Part shown: piece by piece, positions 8,449 through 17,465 of the stretch
Position numbering within the stretch: position 1 is the first letter of the stretch
How the letters are laid out: every line of letters starts with the position of its first letter
DNA from: Skeletonema tropicum
Taxonomy: Eukaryota > Bacillariophyta > Thalassiosirophyceae > Thalassiosirales > Thalassiosiraceae
DNA: 64,000 bases
Assembly (NCBI GenBank): GCA_037178625.1
Contig: CM074141.1
Span: forward strand, 124,001-188,000
Reading direction: 5' to 3'
The notes under the pieces: model-generated
The model's input: only the letters and a program-made list of their open reading frames with translations
Database searches by the model: none
What the model was told of the DNA's origin: nothing
Made by a program: the position numbers and the translations under genes

Positions 8449-11334
8449 ATGGGGCGGCGTGGTAGTGCTAATGATGAGTTACTCCGAAGAAGACTCGATC
8501 ATGTTTCGAAGGAATGGTTTGACAATGAACATTTCTTCCTCAGCATTCTTGTAAAAGAGGGTATCAAAACTTGGTACGATTATGTCGACTTCGTCGTTAA
8601 CCTAGACGAAATCAACGCAATGAAGAATCGGAACCGCTCAGGGAGTTCGGATGAGGATGATATCGATGAGTATGACGGCTACATCCCACCGACGTGGAGG
8701 AGGCTGATGCTATATAGCTTATCGTATGTCAATGAATTGCAAATTGAGAAAGGAGTTTCTAATAATGGATTGGTCGATATCACGGGTGTCACTATCCGCG
8801 AATTTGACAACTATATCGATGGATGTCCTCCGATCATCAAGGTGTTCACAAACGACCTTGCAAGAGAACACGCAGCGAAAGTTGAACGCCGCGAGCAGGA
8901 GCTGCGCAGAGTTCAGTTGGAAGCCGACGCTGCTCAAGCTAAATTTGACATCGCATGGGATAAGGCCTATGGTCAATCTGGTGCAAGGACAAATTCTAGT
9001 CGGAGTTCGCGAGGTTCTGTAAATACTCCGCGTCCAAATAAGTCCGAAAACTTCTCCTACGGTCCGAGCAGACAGGAGCAGTGCGTTGACACAGATGGAG
9101 TTGAGGATAACCCTTTTGAGGCAGGAGACAATTCTTCAGAGGCAAGGGATAACCTTCCAAGTGAGGCTCATTTCTACACAGGCCTAGGTTTTACTGGTGG
9201 CAAGACCCAATCTACCAGCCGATCTTTGCCCCAACAATCACAAGACAGTTCTCATGGCGGCCATGTACCTTTCATTGGACCATTGCCTTCTTCCAAACCA
9301 TCTTCCAAACGCAGTAAGAAGAAGAAGAAGAAAAAGAAGCCTTATGGTGGCGGCGGTGACGGCGGTAGTAGTGGAGGCAGCAGTGATAGCAGCGGCAGAA
9401 CCAGCAGCATTCCTTCCCACATCAGCACATCGATTCCGGACAGCAAGAGTGGAAGAAGCCCCTACCGTGGTGCATACAGAAAACACCAGCCAAGGTCGAA
9501 GTTGAAGTTTGATCCAACCTGTTTTCCCCAACATTCAGATCAAACGGCGTGGACAACATATGCACACGGGTTTGCAGCCGTTCTCAAGTCATTCAATATG
9601 CAGGAGCTCATCGATCCCACCTTCCGCCCAATCGCTCGACACAAGGAGGCATTCAAGCTGGACAACTCGACACTTTACTATATCCTCAATTCAACGGTGA
9701 AAAGTCACAAGGGACGTGAATTTGTTCTCAGTGAAGCAGATACTTTTGATGGGCAGAAAGTGTGGACGAAGATGGCACAATATTACTCCGGTTCTGGATC
9801 TATCGCTGCTGAGCATGCGAAGAACGAGGTGTACAACCGCATCAACACCCCGCTTGATGTACACTCCAAACGTGTCCGTCTTGTCCCTACTATTGCAAAA
9901 TGGGAAACAGATGTCACTGAGTTCATGCTTCGTAGTGGCACGCCGCTTCTGTCCAAGGAGAAATTTGAGATGTTCAAACGTTTCATCAGTGGTGTGAAGG
10001 AATTGGATAATGTTGTTTCCTTGAGTACTCTGACCCAGTCTATTGTTCACAGCAGAGGGGGAGGAAGTCGCACATTGAGCCCTGATGAGCTTTTGGCTGC
10101 GTATAAGCAGGAAGCAAGCATGGTCGACGCTCGCAACAAAAGAGATATGGTATCACGTCGTCATCAGATTGTCAATGAGTGCAGAAATGTCAACCATACT
10201 CGTGCTGAATACCAAAAGGCTGGGTATGAAATCAATACCATTGATTTTGGGGGTGTAACGGATGACAAATTGGATGATGACCAGTGGTATGACGTAATGA
10301 TGTCCAGCTTAGGGGAGCGAAGAAAGGGATTCTTGCCGGGAGATGCGCACCGCCAGCTCACTCCAGAAGAAAAGAAGTATTGGGAGAAGTTCTTGGAGGA
10401 GTCGAAGGAACTTATCATGACTGCTCGAGGTGTACCAAATGTCAAGCCTCCGCCTCGTCGTCGTAATGGTGGTGATGCCTTTCGTTCTAACACATCTCGT
10501 GTGCCCAATACTCCCGTAGCCCAAGGTGCCACAGCGAATGTCACTGAACAATCTCAGGTCAACAACACTGATGTTGGTTATGATGATTTGGCTTCCATCC
10601 CTGCAGACGCTCCCGAAGTACAGGCCAATTACGCAGAGCTATGGGAAAATGTCTACAATGTGAACATGACCTCCATCCAAGACAGTGATGATTTTCGTCA
10701 GAATGGCACAGAATTTATTGACCTACTAGAGAAGAATCGCGAGGTGAATGAAACTCATTTTGAAGTGAATCAAACTAGCGAACTTGAACCATTCCGTCTA
10801 CCTCGATTCCTCTCGCAGCCGAAGAAGAAATCCACTACGCCACGAGTCACTTTCGCTGATGAGTCTGTATCAGAAATGGGGAGCGAGGCTAAGGCTGATA
10901 GTGTTTCTCAGTCGGGGAGTGGGATGAAGGTTGATAGTATCTCTCAGCCGGAGAGTGTGACTACAATTGATATCCAGTTCCATGATATTCAGTCTGATGA
11001 CGGTACCACAACACAATTGCTCGTACCATCGAATTGTCTCACGCAAGTGAATGAATCACGCAAGGGAAATGTATGTAAGCAGGAAGGCAAGCAACTTGAT
11101 GAAGTCTCACAAGAGCTTAGTCCAGCCCAGCACAAGTCTGTGCCTTACAACATCTCTTTCACTGGATCTTCCATTCTCGATGTGTGGCAAGAGTCTTACC
11201 CGATTGGTACTCAGGATGTCTATGATGCCAACACTCATCTTACTGATGGCAGTTCTGAGAAGATTTATGGGGAGGATACTGACACAACTGAGCTCATTCA
11301 TCACCGACATTTCAGATGGCGAAACTTGGAATGA
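8449..11334 (+). CDS. Gag-like protein of family B LTR element
   Basis: 961 residues from ATG at 8449. N-terminal third: acidic and charged, with a helical segment (REHAAKVERREQELRRVQLE, about residues 140-160). Middle: a Ser/Gly-rich linker with an eight-Lys run and GGGGDGG. Then a helical region (about 345-560) typical of copia Gag, with the pattern DGQKVWTKMAQYYSGSGS and AEHAKNEVYNRI resembling the UBN2-type domain of plant and diatom copia Gag. The C-terminal third is disordered and acidic. No CCHC zinc knuckle and no DTG/DSG protease motif are visible. Expected role: capsid-like particle formation for packaging element RNA. The Gag assignment rests on weak motif similarity plus its position between two LTRs. 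Confidence 0.75.
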   Translation: MGRRGSANDELLRRRLDHVSKEWFDNEHFFLSILVKEGIKTWYDYVDFVVNLDEINAMKNRNRSGSSDEDDIDEYDGYIPPTWRRLMLYSLSYVNELQIEKGVSNNGLVDITGVTIREFDNYIDGCPPIIKVFTNDLAREHAAKVERREQELRRVQLEADAAQAKFDIAWDKAYGQSGARTNSSRSSRGSVNTPRPNKSENFSYGPSRQEQCVDTDGVEDNPFEAGDNSSEARDNLPSEAHFYTGLGFTGGKTQSTSRSLPQQSQDSSHGGHVPFIGPLPSSKPSSKRSKKKKKKKKPYGGGGDGGSSGGSSDSSGRTSSIPSHISTSIPDSKSGRSPYRGAYRKHQPRSKLKFDPTCFPQHSDQTAWTTYAHGFAAVLKSFNMQELIDPTFRPIARHKEAFKLDNSTLYYILNSTVKSHKGREFVLSEADTFDGQKVWTKMAQYYSGSGSIAAEHAKNEVYNRINTPLDVHSKRVRLVPTIAKWETDVTEFMLRSGTPLLSKEKFEMFKRFISGVKELDNVVSLSTLTQSIVHSRGGGSRTLSPDELLAAYKQEASMVDARNKRDMVSRRHQIVNECRNVNHTRAEYQKAGYEINTIDFGGVTDDKLDDDQWYDVMMSSLGERRKGFLPGDAHRQLTPEEKKYWEKFLEESKELIMTARGVPNVKPPPRRRNGGDAFRSNTSRVPNTPVAQGATANVTEQSQVNNTDVGYDDLASIPADAPEVQANYAELWENVYNVNMTSIQDSDDFRQNGTEFIDLLEKNREVNETHFEVNQTSELEPFRLPRFLSQPKKKSTTPRVTFADESVSEMGSEAKADSVSQSGSGMKVDSISQPESVTTIDIQFHDIQSDDGTTTQLLVPSNCLTQVNESRKGNVCKQEGKQLDEVSQELSPAQHKSVPYNISFTGSSILDVWQESYPIGTQDVYDANTHLTDGSSEKIYGEDTDTTELIHHRHFRWRNLE

Positions 11335-11424
11335 ATGTTATGGGGAGAGGGAATATGGGGAGAAGTTATCTGGACAATACAGTCCGAACAATCTATGGGG
11401 AGAAACTGTCGAATCGTAGGGGAG
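11335..11424 (+). other. Purine-rich leader to the 3' LTR of family B
   Basis: Contains three 'atggggaga' type motifs (near 11340, 11356 and 11396) and ends gtaggggag directly before TGACAC at 11425, as expected for polypurine-tract plus-strand priming. Confidence 0.6.
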
Positions 11425-11712
11425 TGACACAGGATGCGATATTTCGCGTATGTACGGATTCTATACAGTTATGTTATGGTAGGGTATCTAAGATACATTG
11501 TATGTAAGAGGTTGCGCTTTGAGAGGCTTTTGAAGCAAATCACGCTTGATCTTATAGAGAGGAAAAGAAATAAAATAAACAACAGTCAATTGACGCATCG
11601 GAACGATTTCTGAGGAGAAATCTGGAGCAATCCACTTCCTTGTTGGAGAGATCTGACAGAACCGCTATTACTACGCAACCCTCTTACTGCTGCAAGTCTG
11701 CGCAAGTTAAGA
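11425..11712 (+). repeat. 3' LTR, family B
   Basis: 288 bp, matches the 5' LTR; followed by the GAAAC target duplication and then the resumed nuclease frame. Confidence 0.92.
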
Positions 11713-11717
11713 GAAAC

Positions 11718-12125
11718 ATCAATCCACGCTCTATCCAATGTTGCAATGTGACATCCAAAATAGACAATTCATCTTGCCTGCTATTGCGCTGCGAAGCTCT
11801 GAGTTCTGTCCGACCTGTCATCCATACCATCCATGCCGTCTTTGAAGATAAGAAGGACGGGGACTTTCTATCATCCCCACTGTCAACATGCAGTTGCGAA
11901 GATGGATCACTCTTTTGCTCGCATATGATTGCTTTCCTCTTGGTGCTAGCATTAGTGCAGCGTAGTGCTTCACAGAAGGAATTTGAGACAGGATATCCTG
12001 TGTCTCCAAAGCTTGTACAAGCTGAACCAGTATTGATTGAGAACTTGCATGCATTAGATATTTTTAATAGGCAGCAAGCTCAAACTAAGAGGCAAGCAGG
12101 TAATAAACGAAAGCGAAATGATTAA
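11718..12125 (+). pseudogene. XPG-SWIM nuclease, C-terminal segment with SWIM zinc finger
   Basis: The last 136 codons (including stop) of the interrupted nuclease gene. In the frame continued from 6424-6505 it starts INPRSIQCC and contains the SWIM signature CxCx6CxH (CSCEDGSLFCSH), a zinc-binding module known from MULE transposases and from YqaJ proteins of ISL2EU transposons. It ends with a basic tail (KRQAGNKRKRND) that could be a nuclear signal. The stop at 12123-12125 lies 8 bp before the stop of the convergent transposase gene. It has no start of its own, so it is cut off from the nuclease domain by the LTR insertions. Confidence 0.8.
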
Positions 12126-12133
12126 TATAACAT

Positions 12134-14278
12134 TTATGATTTACGACTCTTCTTGTTTTTGGGCCAGTACTCCTCCGCAACGATCGAGTTATCACCTGGT
12201 GTACGAAATGGTTGATCTAGATTCGCCTCGCCATGTGCCAGGGAATGTGCATATGGTAAGAGAGGTATCAAGTAGTATGGAATCTTTCCATTCAAAATAT
12301 CTTCACTGTACACTCTACTGAAGACTGTCTCTGCGGAGAAACGAGAGCTAGTCAATGGCCTGTCACGTTTGATATGCTCTGGTGCCTTCCGATACGCTTT
12401 GGTTGCAGCAAGCTTTGTAGGCGTCTCTACAGTGTTGAAATTTGGGTAGTCACGATCTGTATCAGCAAAACCCTTATCGGCCAAGATCTTATACTCCTTT
12501 GGAATCTTCGCTAGCCGCAACCAAATTGTGGGAAGCTCCACCAATGTTGGCATAGCAACTTTGTCATGATCAATCATCTCACTCCCCATCCAACGAAGTA
12601 ACTTGTGACGGTCCTCTTTTGCCGCAAGTAAAAAGTATGAAAGCAAGCACTTACGAAGTTTGCCATCTTCGTAACAGCGGTGAAGCCTCTCATGGCGCTC
12701 CAGCTGCCGCAGTTTACGTAACCCACTCTCATTTGCACCAGCTCTCAAAATAGCCTCATGTTGTTCTCGTAGACGTTCCGGACTGAGGAGTGGTGCACGT
12801 TTCTTACCACCCTTCTCTTTCTCCTTCTCTTCTGCCAAGTTCATTGCCTTGCGTTGTTTGAACCATTCTACTGCATCAGTCACTAACGCAGTACTCTCCT
12901 TTTCATTTGTTGCATCTTTGTCACCGTTTTCTGCTTCATTCTCGTCGCACTCCAAAGTTTTTAGAAGACCAAGCCGATCCAAACCTGTTGCATTCCCAGT
13001 AATCAACACATCGTCGTGTGGCGCATCTTCGTCACCAAGCAATTCATTGCAAACTTCATCAATGAGGCTTTTGAAATCTTCATACTTGAGGACATTATTT
13101 AACGCATTGTAATGCCTATCTTCATTTGGAACAATTGACAGTTCGTCCCGTTGCTTGGCAATATCTTTCCACTCCTCCACTGGTGCACACTTACGTCCGA
13201 GTGATCCCCAGAGACGCTGTAGCTTTGTTTCTGATGCACGGGCCCCAAACAATGGCGTATGTTCAAATACAAGTCCCGCAGCTGTGGACCAAGTCAAACA
13301 TCGGGCTGCATCACAGTCCGTCTTGGAGCTGAAAGTGACTCTACTTGCAGTGCCATCATTAACTTTTGTGCCAATAGTAACATCCTTTCCATCAATCATA
13401 ACAACTTTTGGGTATCCATTCTCAACTAATTTATTGGGAAGCTCGACTTCAAGATATTCCTCAGTAATGTCAAGATTGCATAAATCATCTCCTACTTCAC
13501 CCCACTTTGGTCCCCACTCGTACAGTATATTGCTAATAGTCGTTCGGTGGCGAGCCAACATCAATGCAATCATTTGTTGGTCACTGATACGGTGAAGGAA
13601 CATTCGGCAGATAAGAGCCTTCTCAAACTGATGAAGATTTGGCATCTTGAACTGGTTTGACTTTTCCTTTGACTTCTTCCTCTTCCTGTTAGTTGTGAAT
13701 ATGATGTTATCCATGTTGAAGTCGGCTTCAATCTCCTTCGGGAAGTGAACACGCAAGTATTGCTTTGTTTCGTCCCAACTTTCATACCCAAACAGAACCT
13801 TTGCTGCATGTTTGTTTTTGTTGTGAAATCGGTCACTAAATAGTGTTAACCTTGACAGACCACCAGCGTTCAAGACGATCTCCTTTGCTTCTTGCAAAAT
13901 AGTGGATTCCTGCAGTTCCACCGCAATGTTTGCAACATCCTCAGCATGCTTGGCCGTCGTTCTTTTGATACTTTTCTGCACAGCTTTCTTTTGTGACTTT
14001 GCAACATCCTTTTGTAATTTTATTCGCTTTAGTTCGTCATCTTTCTTTTTCTTCTCTGCATTGGATTGTTCTAGTTGCTTTCGTAGCGTTTCAATCATTG
14101 CATCCTTTGAAGCAATCGTTGCTTTCATTTCCTCTGCTGTAAGTGCAGCTTCCCTCTTTTCATCAAGAGTGTTGCTGTCAAGTCCTTGACGAGGTTCTGC
14201 AATCTGCCGCACATCCTCCTTTGTAGCGCATGGCGCTTTGATATACATTCTCCCCTCCTCTGATTCACAGTCGACTTT
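12134..14278 (-). CDS. DDE transposase (IS5/Harbinger-like), main segment, interrupted at its 5' end
   Basis: Catalyses cut-and-paste transposition of the TIR element, by family. Order in this segment: Lys/Glu-rich coiled coil (about residues 30-110 from the Met at 14248), helix-turn-helix (LHQFEKALICRMFLHRIS), first catalytic Asp in MIDGKD (about 285), the 'SSK...GARASE' block, second Asp in ILADKGF (about 590) and Glu in FSAETVFSRV (about 638). The roughly 300 residues between the two Asp are far more than in ordinary IS5-type enzymes. The Met at 14248 is internal: the frame is open up to 14278 and continued, before insertion of the family C element, into 27338-27901. The full protein would be 902 residues. 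Confidence 0.88.
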   Translation of the reverse strand, partial: KVDCESEEGRMYIKAPCATKEDVRQIAEPRQGLDSNTLDEKREAALTAEEMKATIASKDAMIETLRKQLEQSNAEKKKKDDELKRIKLQKDVAKSQKKAVQKSIKRTTAKHAEDVANIAVELQESTILQEAKEIVLNAGGLSRLTLFSDRFHNKNKHAAKVLFGYESWDETKQYLRVHFPKEIEADFNMDNIIFTTNRKRKKSKEKSNQFKMPNLHQFEKALICRMFLHRISDQQMIALMLARHRTTISNILYEWGPKWGEVGDDLCNLDITEEYLEVELPNKLVENGYPKVVMIDGKDVTIGTKVNDGTASRVTFSSKTDCDAARCLTWSTAAGLVFEHTPLFGARASETKLQRLWGSLGRKCAPVEEWKDIAKQRDELSIVPNEDRHYNALNNVLKYEDFKSLIDEVCNELLGDEDAPHDDVLITGNATGLDRLGLLKTLECDENEAENGDKDATNEKESTALVTDAVEWFKQRKAMNLAEEKEKEKGGKKRAPLLSPERLREQHEAILRAGANESGLRKLRQLERHERLHRCYEDGKLRKCLLSYFLLAAKEDRHKLLRWMGSEMIDHDKVAMPTLVELPTIWLRLAKIPKEYKILADKGFADTDRDYPNFNTVETPTKLAATKAYRKAPEHIKRDRPLTSSRFSAETVFSRVYSEDILNGKIPYYLIPLLPYAHSLAHGEANLDQPFRTPGDNSIVAEEYWPKNKKSRKS

Positions 14279-14283
14279 CTTCT

Positions 14284-14780
14284 TCTCAAGTTGAGTATTA
14301 TCTGCTCAAAGCCTGAGAAATCTATATGCGTACATCGACGTTGACTTGCTGTACGAGGATCACTGATCTGAACGACGGGTGGCTCGGCGGAAGTGAAGGA
14401 TGAAGGACGTATGAAGATTCTGGAACGTTGAGTTCAAATACCAAATTAAGCTGGATGTTGGAGCTATCTGCTCATCTATCCTACCCGACTATCGAAGTAA
14501 TATTGGGAGAAGTCTCCGCCATTGTTGGCTTCGTCTACTACACGTTGTTTATTCTTTATTTCTATCTACAAAAGTGAGAGGTCGGCGTGTCATGGTAGTG
14601 CTTCAACCTGTGGTGAAATAAAATCTTATCCCGCCAAAACAAGCAGATGGCTACTTCCGAGCAGCTGGTTTCTCGTCGATGACGACATGAAATAACGTAA
14701 ATCCCCATTCCCATAATTCCTAAATCCCATATTCCCGATAATGATGATAAAAAGGCAGCGTTCCAAATCCTAAGTTGTCA
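14284..14780 (-). repeat. 3' LTR, family C
   Basis: 497 bp, matches 26841-27337 almost perfectly; on the minus strand it is preceded by the purine tract ggttggggag. Confidence 0.92.
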
Positions 14781-14811
14781 CTCCCCAACCTGCATGATAT
14801 CCATCATTTCT

Positions 14812-16945
14812 TCAGCCAACAATTCTTTCTCCCCATCTATCTTTTCCGTTTAATATCCCTAATATATCTCTATGCCAGAAAAGTAGAGGTTGAAGGACCT
14901 GCCAAACGTATATCGTATTCCAGACTTCCCACTTCAACAAGTAATCGCTAATCTCAAAGAACATCTGAGCAGTAAACTTATTATTGTGTGAAGTTGTTTC
15001 CATAATGGTTGGTATTTCCAGTAGCTCTTGATAATCATTGATCTGACCTGTAGGTGTATGGTCTTGATAATCCTTGATCTGTCCTGTAGGTGTAGAGTAT
15101 TGGATGAGTAGTTCTTCCTCCTTTGGACTAGGTAGATGTAGATCGGCCATAGAAAATGTGGACGATAAAGCATTGTGATTGTTCGCGAAGGGCCTATTGC
15201 CGTTTTTGACTTGAACTTCAAGGTATATACGGTCATCCGCGACTTGGTAATGAAGTTGGTCGTATTCATCAAAAATGCGAACACTTGAAGAGAACCCTCT
15301 CTCTGGACTTCTAACAAAGAACCTGAAGCCACACACAAAGATATCGACAAAGAATCCACCATAGAGCCGATTGCATCGGGTGATAATTCTGCTTCCGACG
15401 ATGATTTCGTGGTAATTAGTGCGTGATGCATCCATAAGTTCTTGAATAGCTGCACGTTTGCTGTGCTCCCCATGATTGAGACCGAGACGATGACGTTCGT
15501 AACTCACGAGATCAGGATGAAGAACCGAATTGACTTGATTCCGAATAACGTAGATATTGCGCTTCCTATCAACAATCCTCGATGCAAAACGTGCAATCAT
15601 CATGTGACGAGAGTCACTGTCGATACTTACCAAAATAGCACCATATTCAACCATCAAAATATTACCATATCCAAATTGAGCCGAGAAGATAGCAGAGTTT
15701 CCATCACTGATCTGCGACCGAATAATATTTTCTCTCACGGCAGTACCGAGTAAAGCAAGCATGTTGTAAGATTTGCAAAAGGAAGTATCTTCCGTCGGAC
15801 GAATGATATGATGAAGTCGAGTAGATGATGATGTCTCCCCATATTCCTCAGCAGTAACCATGACAGAATGATGTCGATCCAAGAAAACGTTGTTGATGAT
15901 GACGTTCCGAAGCAAGACGTGATACTGTCGATGACCTCGAGTAATCTCCGCAAACGAAAAGCGATGCAACCTGCAAGCGACGACGATATAGATCCTATCA
16001 GCAAGGTCTCGAGAATCATGTGAATAGAACTGAGCAGCGAAGTCTTGTAAGGACTTAAGAACAAGTGCATTGCATTCCGCATCGACTAGTTGTGCTCGAT
16101 GGTGGTAAAATTCAATCTTCTCAGCAGGAGAACAAACAACAACTTGGCTTCCAACGGCAGAATCTTCTTGGATGTCCATCAACTTATAGAGTAGAACTTG
16201 CTCCCCATTCTTCGTCTTGTAGAACTGAATTCCATTCGACTCGTAGTACCAAATCAACTCTGAAATAATAAAGTCTCTCATCTTCGCAGGATAGTGGTAA
16301 CGTCGTATCATCACAGATAGATATTCAATTGAAGGAATTTGCTCCCCATTCATCTCGCAGGACAAAAGAAACTCTAAATTAATAAAGTATTGCATCTTCA
16401 CAGGACAGTACTCTCCAATCATCATCTTGTGATATCGCAGTAGCTCTAAAGCTGTAGAGACATAAGATATCATGCCACGAACAAATGCATAGCCTTGAAT
16501 GTGCGAAGGATCATATCGTACAAGTAATTCAAGTACAGACCAAGCGATGGTAATAAACAAGATCTTGTTGGATGTGTGATCGGAGTTGTGACAACTGTGA
16601 GCAAATATCATGCAACGATCAATCTTCTGGTACTTGTGAGTGATAATAACACCACTGGATTCGTCTTGAAAGACATCGATACTTGTAGTAGATGTCAAGA
16701 GTGTCTCCGTTCTCTCGAGTAATGCATACGTCGATTGCAAAACATCTCCCCACGCAACATGAATCTTGGTCACAAGTTGATTATAGTATCGAACATGTTG
16801 TGTCCATTGCGAAAGATCGTGCAACCAGATAAAGTCGACACTAAAGATTACCATTACTCCCCATAGTCTCAAGAGATAATGTGTAAGTATGAGTCCCTCA
16901 CAACTGAAAAACATCACTCCTCTATTCACAACTAGGAAGTCATGA
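14812..16945 (-). pseudogene. Long uncharacterised frame of family C element, C-terminal part
   Basis: About 705 codons without a stop, nearly the same protein as the C-terminal part of the frame at 29587-32460 (for example DFIWLHDLSQWTQHVRYYNQ). Relative to that copy it keeps a 141-bp (47-codon) segment lying between two 'gaatggggagcaa' repeats. The tail after the ...NTIYVW block differs and ends at 14812, before the LTR. No reverse transcriptase, integrase, protease or Gag motif can be seen; the function is unknown. Its N-terminal part is separated by the 8.9-kb insertion and lies at 25891-26666. Confidence 0.7.
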
Positions 16946-16947
16946 TC

Positions 16948-16960
16948 GGCCCTCGGGGCC
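16948..16960. repeat. Left GC hairpin motif (GGCCC-TCG-GGGCC)
   Basis: Self-complementary 5-bp stem around TCG at the extreme left of the 8.9-kb element. The reverse complement occurs at 25810-25822, giving an asymmetric pair of inverted ends. Confidence 0.8.
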
Positions 16961-17465
16961 CCCGTTCATGGAGTGCAGAGCAGCGTAATAGGGGGCCGCA
17001 GGTGCCCTTCTATTACAGGTGGGAAAATTCATTATTTTTCACCCCCATTATTCTACAGAGTTATAGGTAGGAATCAGTACATGTGTTTTTTAGTGAGAAG
17101 GTTTACTTTAGGGACACGTAGAGTCCTCGGTAGAGACTACCGGCGTAGGATCTGTATGTGTTCCTATGTAGAAAGCAAGAAGTACCTGTTGAAAGCGAGA
17201 AATTGACTGTACTAGATGCGCTTTTTGAGCATCTAAATCGGTCTGTACGAGAAAGAAATACAGGTTTTACACGGGCGTTAGTCGATTTAGTTTTTGTCTT
17301 TCTTCGTCACGAGAAAATGTCTTTTTGTAAAACTGTGCTTGATATATCGAATCGTGCGCTTGCAGATGTTTTACTGATCACCAGATGCAGACGCTTAATT
17401 GAGTTGTTGTATTCTTTGTGTTGAGAAAGTGTCTGTTTTGTAAAACTGTGCAGTGATCAATTTTA
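16961..17465. other. Left non-coding flank of the 8.9-kb element
   Basis: No supportable gene. It contains a direct repeat of 'ttttgtaaaactgtgc' followed by 'ttttact(g/a)atcaccagatg' (about 17322-17386 and 17436-17480); the second copy forms one of the 27-nt palindromes (17440-17466) directly downstream of the helicase stop codon. Confidence 0.6.

Larger units (their letters stand above)
7765..11712 (+). mobile_element. Complete gag-only LTR retrotransposon, family B
   Basis: 3,948 bp with 288-bp LTRs at 7765-8052 and 11425-11712 (start TGACACAGG, end AAGTTAAGA) and a 5-bp target duplication GAAAC at 7760-7764 and 11713-11717. One long Gag-like frame lies inside (8449-11334). There are no protease, integrase, reverse transcriptase or RNase H motifs, so it is non-autonomous and would need proteins from another copia-type element. 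A purine-rich stretch precedes the 3' LTR. It sits in the nuclease gene of the XPG-SWIM transposon. Confidence 0.92.
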
